From NCBI GenBank assembly GCA_016295375.1, contig JAEDLI010000064.1, forward strand, positions 1-13,311: a stretch of DNA of 13,311 bases, in the 5' to 3' direction. Position numbers and translations under genes: made by a program. The stretch comes from Fibrobacter sp. GTDB lineage: Bacteria > Fibrobacterota > Fibrobacteria > Fibrobacterales > Fibrobacteraceae. Every line of letters begins with the position of its first letter. The first letter of the stretch is position 1. Of this stretch, positions 1 through 5,797 are shown piece by piece. Below the pieces are notes generated by a model, which saw nothing but the letters and a program-made list of their open reading frames with translations, was not told the origin of the DNA and ran no database searches.

Positions 1-135
1 TCCACTAAGTGCTAAAGCACTAAGAGTCGTATAAAAGGCCAAGTGTCCAAAGGTCTCCTAGGGGGACACCCCCTAACACCCCCGCAAGCTTCTGGAATCA
101 TTTGTTAAATTATACTGCAAAAAAAGGAGAACCCC
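1..135. other. Upstream region of first lipoprotein gene, with two small hairpins
   Basis: Non-coding stretch before the first gene. Positions 5-24 form an imperfect palindrome built on AGTGCT/AGCACT (8-13 and 16-21, read around a 2-nt centre), with CTAA words at 5, 12 and 20. Positions 59-65 and 69-75 form a perfect 7-bp stem (TAGGGGG/CCCCCTA) with a 3-nt loop, followed by another C5 run at 79-83. There is no T-tract after the G/C stem on the plus strand, so it is not an obvious terminator of a rightward gene. It could be the tail of an upstream intergenic repeat. Function unknown. Confidence 0.45.
111..116 (+). promoter_or_regulatory. Candidate -10 box for lipoprotein gene
   Basis: TATACT at 111-116 lies 19 bp before the ATG at 136 and matches the sigma-70 -10 consensus at five of six positions. 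No convincing -35 element is visible 16-18 bp upstream, where the sequence is around GCTTCTGG. If it is used, the leader would be very short (about 12-14 nt) but would still include the AAGGAG ribosome binding site at 124-129. Confidence 0.3.
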
Positions 136-813
136 ATGAATTCATTTTGCAAAATCGCTCTTGTTGCGTTTTCCATAGTTCTTTTCGGTTGTGCTCCCCG
201 TGTCCCTAATTTTTTTGTGGAACCCACATGGACAGAAAAACCCACAAACGTTTTCGTTGTTTACACCGAACCGGTAATAGAGAATCAAGATGACCTGGAG
301 GACGACCTAAAGGATTATGCGGAAAATTTTGACGAATGGTTCAACCCCGAACTAAAAAAATATTTGGACCTGTTTGCGAGAAATTCAGTTCAATTCACAC
401 TAACGAAAGCAGAAACAAATCAAGTTGTTCCTGACACCGCTAAAATTCAGGACACAAGCATGATTGTTCCGACATTTAAAGGTATGGAGGGCAACGGTGT
501 CTATCTAGTTCTATCGAATATCGTTTTCTCACGGCGCGAAGACACCTATATGCACCACGGTTTCCAAACCACCATGCCTAACACCAACCAAAACATGAAT
601 GGAGACAATATCAACAACTACTATACCGAAAATGCATTATGGGTTTCGTCAGATTACGCCTTTTATGATGCCAAAACAGGAGACAGGCTTGCTTTCGGCC
701 GCCAGTCGCAAAGAAGCAGGTTCACCTACGCCATGACAACCGGGGATTGGGAGAAGTGCGTCAAGGGACTTGCCAAAAAAATCCTCTTGAGGACGCCGCT
801 CCTTAACCGATAA
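136..813 (+). CDS. Predicted lipoprotein of unknown function
   Basis: 225-residue protein with a short lipoprotein signal: a basic residue at K6, a hydrophobic stretch at about 7-17, and lipobox L-F-G-C with the acylated Cys at position 19, so the mature protein is membrane-anchored. The ATG at 136 is preceded by a good ribosome binding site (AAGGAG, 6 nt upstream). The mature part has an acidic segment (about 51-68), a central beta-rich part (Y123-LVLSNIVFSR), an Asn-rich loop (149-161) and a C-terminal pattern YDAKTGDRLAFG followed by an aromatic-rich helix (W205-K215). This end loosely resembles small periplasmic lipoproteins in which a strand reports how a compound was 'set' on the protein, but I do not recognise a named family. 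It reads rightward into a convergent ATPase gene only 2 bp away. Base composition is more AT-rich than the genes to the right. Function not assigned. Confidence 0.85.
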   Translation: MNSFCKIALVAFSIVLFGCAPRVPNFFVEPTWTEKPTNVFVVYTEPVIENQDDLEDDLKDYAENFDEWFNPELKKYLDLFARNSVQFTLTKAETNQVVPDTAKIQDTSMIVPTFKGMEGNGVYLVLSNIVFSRREDTYMHHGFQTTMPNTNQNMNGDNINNYYTENALWVSSDYAFYDAKTGDRLAFGRQSQRSRFTYAMTTGDWEKCVKGLAKKILLRTPLLNR

Positions 814-815
814 TT

Positions 816-2222
816 CTAGAACAGGTCGTCACCCTTGACTTCGGCCTGGGCGATGCCGCTATACATGTTGCGTTTTAGCCCGTAGGTGGTAATAAGGACC
901 AGGTGCAGGGCTTTCTTAGTCTTGGTCTCCGTCCTGAAAGTCTCCACCTTGTTTCGAAGAATCAGGTCGTATTCCTTGTCAATCGTAAATTCGGACTGGG
1001 AAAACTTCATTTCGCACAAGTCGATGATTCTGTCGCGGCGTTCGATGACCAGGCCAATCTGTGCACCAGGTTCCCCCTTGCTGGACCACGACGATCTTTC
1101 GGTAAGGACACCCGCGATGCCAAGCTTGTCCTTGATTTTGTCGATATGGTCCTTGCAGACCTGTTCGAAGGAATACCCGCACCACGCCCGCTTCGCCGGG
1201 TTGTCCAGCGTATTCTGCCAGTAGTTCTCGTCCTTGCCGTTCTGGTCTTTCAAAAACCGGAAGTAGAAAAGAGTGTAGTAGTCGGCGAGCTGGTAAGTCG
1301 TCAGTTTCTTCTTGTTGCCGTAGTAGTTGTAGGGGCGAACGAATCCTGAATTGGAAAGATTTTCGAGAATCTTTGTAAGTGTCCCGTTTTCGGGCAACTT
1401 TGTCGCTCCTGAAATTTCCTTCTTGGTGAGCCCCTTGTTCTTTTGGGAAAGCGCCTCCACGACCTTGATGTGTGCATCCGCATTTTTGAACAATGTCGCA
1501 TAAAGGTTGTTGAACTCGTTCCAAAGTTTTCCGTGTGGCTTGAAAAAAAGTTCGTCGATGTTCTGTGCCAGGGACAGTTCCTTTTGCAGGTGGCTCAAGT
1601 AGAACGGGATTCCTCCCATGACCATGTAAAGTTGGATGATGTCGTAGCGGTTCCAGACGATACCCTTGTCGTTCAGGAATTCTTCGGTCTCCCCCAGAGT
1701 GAACGGCTCAAGAAAAATGCGACCCGTGGCGCGGTTGTAAAGTCCGCCGACATTGTTCAAGATGTTGTCTGTGAGCCATGTGATTGCCGAACCGCATACA
1801 ATCAGCAAAATGTTGTTGTCCCAGGCGGCGTAGCCGTTCCAGAAGACTTCGAACGCTCTCAAGAAGTCGGATTTCTGGGAATCCATCCACGGCATTTCGT
1901 CAAGGAACACGACCAGCTTTTCGCCGGTATTCTTTTTTTCTAGCCCCGCCTGCAAAAGCGAAAACGCGTCAAGCCAAGTCCTGGGAACTCGCGACTCGCC
2001 AAAGTATTTTTGCAGGGCGAGGCCGAAGTTGGCAAGCTGCATCTCCTTGCTGCCGTCACAAATGCCCGTCACCTGAAAGGCGAAAGTGTTGTCGAAATAT
2101 TCCCGAATCAGGTATGTCTTGCCCACGCGGCGGCGGCCATAGACCACGACAAAATCGGAGCGTTTGGATTCGACGAACCGGTCAAGCCCGCGGATTTCCT
2201 TTTTCCTGCCGATAATGCGCAT
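816..2222 (-). CDS. AAA-type ATPase with C-terminal DUF234/PD-(D/E)XK-like domain
   Basis: 468 residues, full length for the 'archaeal-type' ATP-binding proteins common in Bacteroidetes, Fibrobacter and archaea. The N-terminus starts IGRKKEIRGLDRF. Walker A GRRRVGKT lies at 29-36, Walker B LVVFLDEMPWMD at 103-114, and a sensor-1-like strand LLIVCGSAITW at 139-149. A winged-helix segment follows (about 250-300, LTKKEISGATKL). The C-terminal domain (about 345-468) has the nuclease-fold landmarks GYSFEQVC (E353) and LCEMKF (E404, K406), and ends in DDLF. In the family as I remember it the first strand reads GAQID, but here it reads GAQIG (G390), so the metal-binding Asp appears to be lost. The biological role of the family is not established. 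It is often treated as a nucleotide-dependent DNA-associated or toxin-antitoxin-like protein, which is inference. The start at 2222 is supported by an AGGGG site 8 nt upstream. The gene is divergent from the TIGR02147-like regulator and its promoter region holds the 26-bp-spaced site array. Confidence 0.88.
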   Translation of the reverse strand: MRIIGRKKEIRGLDRFVESKRSDFVVVYGRRRVGKTYLIREYFDNTFAFQVTGICDGSKEMQLANFGLALQKYFGESRVPRTWLDAFSLLQAGLEKKNTGEKLVVFLDEMPWMDSQKSDFLRAFEVFWNGYAAWDNNILLIVCGSAITWLTDNILNNVGGLYNRATGRIFLEPFTLGETEEFLNDKGIVWNRYDIIQLYMVMGGIPFYLSHLQKELSLAQNIDELFFKPHGKLWNEFNNLYATLFKNADAHIKVVEALSQKNKGLTKKEISGATKLPENGTLTKILENLSNSGFVRPYNYYGNKKKLTTYQLADYYTLFYFRFLKDQNGKDENYWQNTLDNPAKRAWCGYSFEQVCKDHIDKIKDKLGIAGVLTERSSWSSKGEPGAQIGLVIERRDRIIDLCEMKFSQSEFTIDKEYDLILRNKVETFRTETKTKKALHLVLITTYGLKRNMYSGIAQAEVKGDDLF

Positions 2223-2247
2223 TTAAGCCCCTATTTTAAGATTTCTC

Positions 2248-2332
2248 GTCTAAATATATAAAAATATTTGACTTTTAGACCAAATTTACAATATTTTTAG
2301 TCTAAATCTTTAATTTTATCAAAGATTTAGAC
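2248..2332. promoter_or_regulatory. Array of four alternating GTCTAAA sites with exact 26-bp spacing (putative operator)
   Basis: The 7-mer GTCTAAA occurs at 2248-2254 (+), 2274-2280 (-), 2300-2306 (+) and 2326-2332 (-). Each start is exactly 26 bp after the previous one and the orientation flips each time. A degenerate fifth copy ATCTAAA follows at 2353-2359 (+, 27 bp on). Sites 3 and 4 extend to a perfect 12-bp inverted repeat (2300-2311/2321-2332, 9-nt spacer). Sites 1 and 4 also share the flank TTTCTYGTCTAAAT, so the whole block is symmetric about 2290. A step of 26 bp is about 2.5 helical turns. A weak minus-strand promoter can be drawn through the array (TTGTAA at 2291-2286, 17-bp spacer, AATATT at 2268-2263), placing sites 1 and 2 over the ATPase promoter. 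I infer a multi-dimer operator controlling the ATPase gene and possibly the divergent regulator. The bound protein is unknown. Confidence 0.6.
2300..2332. repeat. Perfect 12-bp inverted repeat
   Basis: GTCTAAATCTTT at 2300-2311 and its exact reverse complement at 2321-2332, separated by 9 nt. It is the right half of the 26-bp-spaced array. It is not followed by a T-tract in a position to end either divergent gene, so an operator is more likely than a terminator. Confidence 0.75.
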
Positions 2333-2519
2333 AAGAAATAAGTTAATTCCATATCTAAAACTATAATTTTCAGCAAAAAAGATTATTTTTTTCAAGTATA
2401 TCCTATTTTTATAAAAAATTTTATTGAAATTTGTAAAAATTGACTATTTTTATAGGAATTTTAAGTTTTTTATATTCCAACTATTGCAAAATAATTTTTT
2501 AGAGTATATATTTGGAGGC

Positions 2520-3374
2520 ATGAGACCCATTATCGAATACATCGACTACCGAGAATGCATCCGGGATTATTACGAAGAGAGAAAGGCCCGCAAGGGCTTT
2601 TCGTGGGCCTCTTTTGCGGAGAGCGCCGGACTTTCGTCCCCCGTGTTTTTGCAATATGTTTGCGAAGGCAAGAAAAACCTGGGGGAGCGTTCCGCGCCGC
2701 AAGTGGCAAACGCCATGGGTCTTGCCGGTTTCGAGTCCACCTTCTTTTGCAAGCTGGTGGCCCTGGACAACGCAAAGAAGGAAAGCGACAAGAAGGGCAT
2801 CCTGGAAGAAATCACTGAGCTGGCCCGCATCCACAAGGTGAAGCTGGTCACCGCCGAGGAATACCAATTTTTCAAATCCTGGAAGAATTCCCTTATTCGA
2901 GAACTCGCTCCCGCCATGGATGGCGCGACCCCGAAAGAGATTTCCAGGGCCACCCGCTACCGCGTAAAGACCGGAGAAGTCCGGGAGATTCTGGACTTTT
3001 TACAGGAGGCGGGCTACTTGACCCAAGACGAACAGGGCCATTACCGGCAGGCCGACCGCTCGCTCCGCATGAGCCACCCCTCCCGCAGCACCAAGACCGT
3101 CCAGAAAGCCGTGGCCCACGACCTGCAGGTGCAAATGGCGGAACTCGCCGTCGATACCCTGAAAAACGACCCCGCCCAAGACCGTAACATTACCGGTTTG
3201 ACTCTAGGTATAACCCGCGAAGCCTACGCCAAAATTGTAGAGGAACTGGCCGAGTGCCGTCGCCGTATCGTGGCCATTGCCACCGAAAGCGCCAAGACCG
3301 AAGAAGTTTACCGCCTGAACATGCAGCTGTTCCCGCTGACCAACATGGCGACACCTTTAAAACAACCCCTTTAA
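2520..3374 (+). CDS. TIGR02147-family (DUF4423-like) putative HTH regulator
   Basis: 284 residues from the ATG at 2520, about the usual length for this family. The opening RPIIEYIDYRECIRDYYEERKA is the family hallmark as I recall it. Residues about 27-70 (FSWASFAESAGLSSPVFLQ ... NLGERSAPQVANAMGL) read as an Xre-like helix-turn-helix. Residues about 135-175 (ATPKEISRATRYRVKTGEV ... LQEAGYLTQDEQGHY) read as a winged-helix unit. The C-terminal part (about 195-272) is helical and ends LNMQLFPLT. The paralogous family was named from Fibrobacter succinogenes; the molecular function is unproven, but DNA binding is likely. It is followed after 15 bp by the large lipoprotein gene, so the two are probably co-transcribed. 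The start is chosen by family similarity. An in-frame ATG at 2424 exists but would add a low-complexity AT-encoded peptide. Oddly, the GGAGG at 2514-2518 is only 1 nt from the ATG, much closer than usual. Confidence 0.85.
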   Translation: MRPIIEYIDYRECIRDYYEERKARKGFSWASFAESAGLSSPVFLQYVCEGKKNLGERSAPQVANAMGLAGFESTFFCKLVALDNAKKESDKKGILEEITELARIHKVKLVTAEEYQFFKSWKNSLIRELAPAMDGATPKEISRATRYRVKTGEVREILDFLQEAGYLTQDEQGHYRQADRSLRMSHPSRSTKTVQKAVAHDLQVQMAELAVDTLKNDPAQDRNITGLTLGITREAYAKIVEELAECRRRIVAIATESAKTEEVYRLNMQLFPLTNMATPLKQPL

Positions 3375-3378
3375 CCAA

Positions 3379-3386
3379 AGGAGGAG
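3379..3386 (+). promoter_or_regulatory. Strong ribosome binding site between regulator and lipoprotein
   Basis: AGGAGGAG at 3379-3386, ending 3 nt before the ATG at 3390, within the 15-bp gap after the regulator stop. It fixes the lipoprotein start and supports independent efficient translation of the second gene in the unit. Confidence 0.7.
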
Positions 3387-3389
3387 AAA

Positions 3390-5678
3390 ATGAACAAGCT
3401 CCTAAAATTATCCCTTTCCACCGCCTGCATTTTTGCGGCCTGCGGAGATGACGGCAGCTCTGGCGGCATGGCCGGGGGCTCTGTCGAGGACGGTGAAATC
3501 ATTGCCGAAGAAATCGTCACCATCGAGAACAAGACGATTTCCGGCGTGTCCCAGAAGGGGCCCTTCGTAGAAGGGGCCAGCGTGACCGTGCAGGAACTGG
3601 AGGGCAAGACCCTCGCCCAGACCGGCCGCAGTTACGAAGGCAAGATCAAGGGCGACCGCGGGGAATTCTCCGTCGATGTGATCAACCTGGAATCCCAATT
3701 CGCCCTGCTGAAGGCCAACGGTTTCTACCTCAACGAAGTGACCGGCAAGGAGTCCGAATCCCAGGTGACGCTTTACGCCTTTACAGACCTGAGCAACCGC
3801 AGCCAGGTGAACGTGAACCTGCTCACCCACCTGGAGCACGAGCGTTCCCTCTACCTGCTGAAGAACAACGACCTTACCGTCAAGAAGGCGAAGGAACAGG
3901 CCGAAAATGAAATTCTCGCCTCCTTCGGAATCCAGGGCGACTTCGGAAATTCCGAAGACATGAACATCTTCGGCACGAGCGACGGAAGCGCAGCTCTGCT
4001 TGCCATAAGCACATTGATGCAGAGCGACCTGAAGGAAGGGGCCTTCAGCAAGCGCCTTGCAGATTATGCCTCCGACATCGAGACCGATGGCGTGTGGGAC
4101 AACGAGAAGGTTCAGACAGCCATCGCCGACTGGGCCGCAAAAACCAGCCTGAAGGGAGGTCTTGCCGGTATCCGCAAGAACATCGAGGATTGGGAACTCT
4201 CCGACAAGGTTCCCGCATTCGAAAAGTACGTGAACAACTTCTGGTGGGAAAACTTCAAGCTGGGCACCTGCAACAGCAAGCGTGAAGGCGAAATCAAGAA
4301 GAACGGCAATTCTTCTAGCGCCCTGAAGGACATGGAGTTCATCTGCCTCGACGGGGCCTGGCTGGAAGCCACCGACTTCTCGAAGGACACCCACAGTTGG
4401 AAAGACGGAAAAGAAGGGGAATCCCGCTACGGAGATTCTGTCACCACCAACTGCTACGTGTTTGAAGAAGGCGCGTGGCGTAGCGCCAACGATTCCGACT
4501 GTAGCCTGGAACTGGGCGGCTGTACCAAAGCCAAGGAAGGGACTGTCGGAAAGGGCAGCGACAAGAGCTGGTACATTTGCAAGGACAACAGCTGGGAAGA
4601 AGCCTCCACCATGGAGAAAGACACCTACGGCTGGAAAGACGCCACCGAAGGCGACATCAAGAAAGGCGACGTGACGGACACCGTCTATGTGTTCAAAAAC
4701 AAGAAATGGAATGTCGCAGATGAAATCGAATCCGTGCTGGGCGGTTGCGTGAAGGCTACGGCAGATTCTGTAGGTAAGGTTAAAAACACCTGGTATATCT
4801 GCAAAGACGGCGAATGGGCCGAGGCCAAGCAGATTGAGTACGACACCTACCGCTGGGAAGCGGGCAAAGACGGAGACGCCAAACAAGGCGATGTTTACAG
4901 CAGCACCTGCTATGTCTATGACGGCGACGCCTGGCGCCAGGGCGACTACAATGATTGCAATCTGGGCATGAGCGGCTGCACGAAGGCTCGTCTGAATGAA
5001 GTGAGCGAAGCCAATAACGGCGAAAAGTACGTCTGCACCGACATTTCCGGGGCAGGCACCTACAGCTGGAAAATCAAGTACACTCCCGACGGAACTTGCT
5101 CCCCCAGCAAGACCAGCATCTACAAGGGAGAGACGGTAAACTGGGTGTTCACGCCGGTTTCGCCCAGTGGTAGCTCTGTAATCGAAATGATGGAATATCA
5201 GAATTTTGTTAAAAATTCCACTTGCGACTGGACGTTGAACGGTGCCACCCCGGCATCTTCTAGCGGCAAGTGCGGTTCCGACGGAAAGACAGCGACTGCA
5301 ACATACTCAACCACCGGGAAGTTCTCCGCCTCGGTCAAACTGGGAGAAAAGACCATCAACTGCGGAAGCGTGCAGGTGACTGCCACTCCGCTGACAGGTT
5401 GCACCTGCGAAGCCAGCGAAACCACCCCGGATGTTGGCGATGGTGATGTAACCGTCACCTGGACCGTAAGCGGATGCCACCCTCTTGCAGACATTTCATC
5501 TTACGAATGGACAGGAGTCACAAGCACCACCAGCAGTGCAGCGATGACGTTTACCGAAAAGGGACAGACCGCAAGCCCCACCGTTACGGTGACCGACAGC
5601 GAAAACAATTCCGTAAACTTGACCTGCCCCACGGTCAAAGCAGTTGATTCCAAGGCTCCTGACTATACGAACCCTTAA
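3390..5678 (+). CDS. Large modular lipoprotein with four internal repeats and Ig-like C-terminus
   Basis: 762 residues. A lipoprotein signal (1-17) ends in F-A-A-C with acyl-Cys at 18, and the mature protein starts CGDDGSSGG, a pattern seen in many Fibrobacter envelope proteins. Residues about 48-160 form a beta-rich module opening ISGVSQKGPFVEGASVTVQEL, resembling the carboxypeptidase-regulatory-like modules in other Fibrobacter lipoproteins. Residues 161-290 are mainly helical. Residues 292-550 hold four related units starting at the G/SxC motifs whose Cys are 294, 378, 453 and 530 (about 75-84 residues each, the last one short). Each has the pattern C-x(n)-WYICKDxxW and most continue with DTYxW ... 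GD ... CYVFxxxxW. Two Ig/PKD-like segments follow (about 565-665 and 670-752), with several Cys that could form disulfides. No catalytic motif is seen, so a surface adhesion or binding role is inference. It lies 15 bp after the regulator gene and is followed by an intrinsic terminator. Confidence 0.88.
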   Translation: MNKLLKLSLSTACIFAACGDDGSSGGMAGGSVEDGEIIAEEIVTIENKTISGVSQKGPFVEGASVTVQELEGKTLAQTGRSYEGKIKGDRGEFSVDVINLESQFALLKANGFYLNEVTGKESESQVTLYAFTDLSNRSQVNVNLLTHLEHERSLYLLKNNDLTVKKAKEQAENEILASFGIQGDFGNSEDMNIFGTSDGSAALLAISTLMQSDLKEGAFSKRLADYASDIETDGVWDNEKVQTAIADWAAKTSLKGGLAGIRKNIEDWELSDKVPAFEKYVNNFWWENFKLGTCNSKREGEIKKNGNSSSALKDMEFICLDGAWLEATDFSKDTHSWKDGKEGESRYGDSVTTNCYVFEEGAWRSANDSDCSLELGGCTKAKEGTVGKGSDKSWYICKDNSWEEASTMEKDTYGWKDATEGDIKKGDVTDTVYVFKNKKWNVADEIESVLGGCVKATADSVGKVKNTWYICKDGEWAEAKQIEYDTYRWEAGKDGDAKQGDVYSSTCYVYDGDAWRQGDYNDCNLGMSGCTKARLNEVSEANNGEKYVCTDISGAGTYSWKIKYTPDGTCSPSKTSIYKGETVNWVFTPVSPSGSSVIEMMEYQNFVKNSTCDWTLNGATPASSSGKCGSDGKTATATYSTTGKFSASVKLGEKTINCGSVQVTATPLTGCTCEASETTPDVGDGDVTVTWTVSGCHPLADISSYEWTGVTSTTSSAAMTFTEKGQTASPTVTVTDSENNSVNLTCPTVKAVDSKAPDYTNP
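4263..5036 (+). repeat. Four degenerate in-gene repeats (Cys/Trp-rich modules)
   Basis: DNA encoding residues 292-549 of the large lipoprotein. Unit landmarks (codons of the leading Cys) are at about 4269, 4521, 4746 and 4977, giving steps of 252, 225 and 231 bp. Similarity is clear at protein level (WYICKDNSWEEA and WYICKDGEWAEA in units 2 and 3; FICLDGAWLEA in unit 1; KYVCTD in unit 4) but diverged at DNA level. This suggests old tandem duplication rather than a recently expanding array. Unit 4 stops after the second Cys. Confidence 0.8.
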
Positions 5679-5702
5679 GATAACGACCAAGTAACTCAAT
5701 GG

Positions 5703-5727
5703 GGCGGACGCAAGTCCGCCTTTTTTT
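5703..5727 (+). terminator. Rho-independent terminator of regulator-lipoprotein unit
   Basis: Perfect 7-bp stem GGCGGAC (5703-5709)/GTCCGCC (5714-5720) with a GCAA tetraloop (GNRA type), directly followed by seven T (5721-5727). It lies 24 bp after the lipoprotein stop codon. Confidence 0.93.
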
Positions 5728-5761
5728 ATCCTCTTATTTTTCTAGATTTGCGTTCCGAAGT

Positions 5762-5796
5762 CCTAGCTCCTAACCCCTAAATCATAGCCCCTACCC
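5762..5796. repeat. Five degenerate tandem heptamers (CCTANNY) abutting the methyltransferase start
   Basis: The 35 bp before the ATG at 5798 divide exactly into five 7-mers beginning at 5762, 5769, 5776, 5783 and 5790. Four begin CCTA and one begins CATA. The complementary strand reads as NNNTAGG units, which is telomere-like in appearance. The tract replaces any recognisable Shine-Dalgarno sequence. It may be a member of a family of heptameric intergenic repeats. Function unknown. Confidence 0.55.
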
Positions 5797-5797
5797 C

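Larger units (their letters stand above)
2223..2519. other. AT-rich divergent intergenic region
   Basis: 297 bp without a gene, almost free of G and C, between the ATPase start (2222, leftward) and the regulator start (2520, rightward). The left third carries the alternating GTCTAAA array (separate entry). The right two thirds are dominated by short A- and T-tracts, including an 11-bp direct repeat CTATTTTTATA at 2403-2413 and 2444-2454 (41 bp apart) and the inverted pair TCCTAT (2401-2406)/ATAGGA (2452-2457). Runs of this type often give intrinsic DNA curvature. No promoter pair close to the regulator gene is good enough to call. The open frame of the regulator extends left to 2424, but that extension encodes a Phe/Asn/Lys-rich, low-complexity peptide typical of translated AT-rich spacer. 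Confidence 0.8.

Noticed and set aside
59..83. G-quadruplex on the minus strand
   Set aside because: Only two G5 runs lie close together on that strand (from the C5 runs at 69-73 and 79-83). The third run is on the opposite strand and pairs into a hairpin instead.
2248..2332. Possible CRISPR-like array because of regular spacing
   Set aside because: The repeated unit is only 7 bp, alternates in orientation, and the intervening sequence is low-complexity AT-rich DNA. There are no cas genes nearby.
2424..2519. N-terminal extension of the regulator from an earlier ATG at 2424
   Set aside because: The extra 32 residues are Phe/Asn/Lys/Ile-rich and encoded by AT-rich spacer. Family members as I recall them begin at the equivalent of residue 33, and a GGAGG, although very close, precedes the later ATG.
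3408..4886. Long open frame (492 codons) on the minus strand inside the lipoprotein gene
   Set aside because: It is the mirror of a codon-biased gene on the plus strand; the product is Val/Phe/Ala-rich and has no domain. The plus-strand gene has a signal peptide, a ribosome binding site and a terminator.
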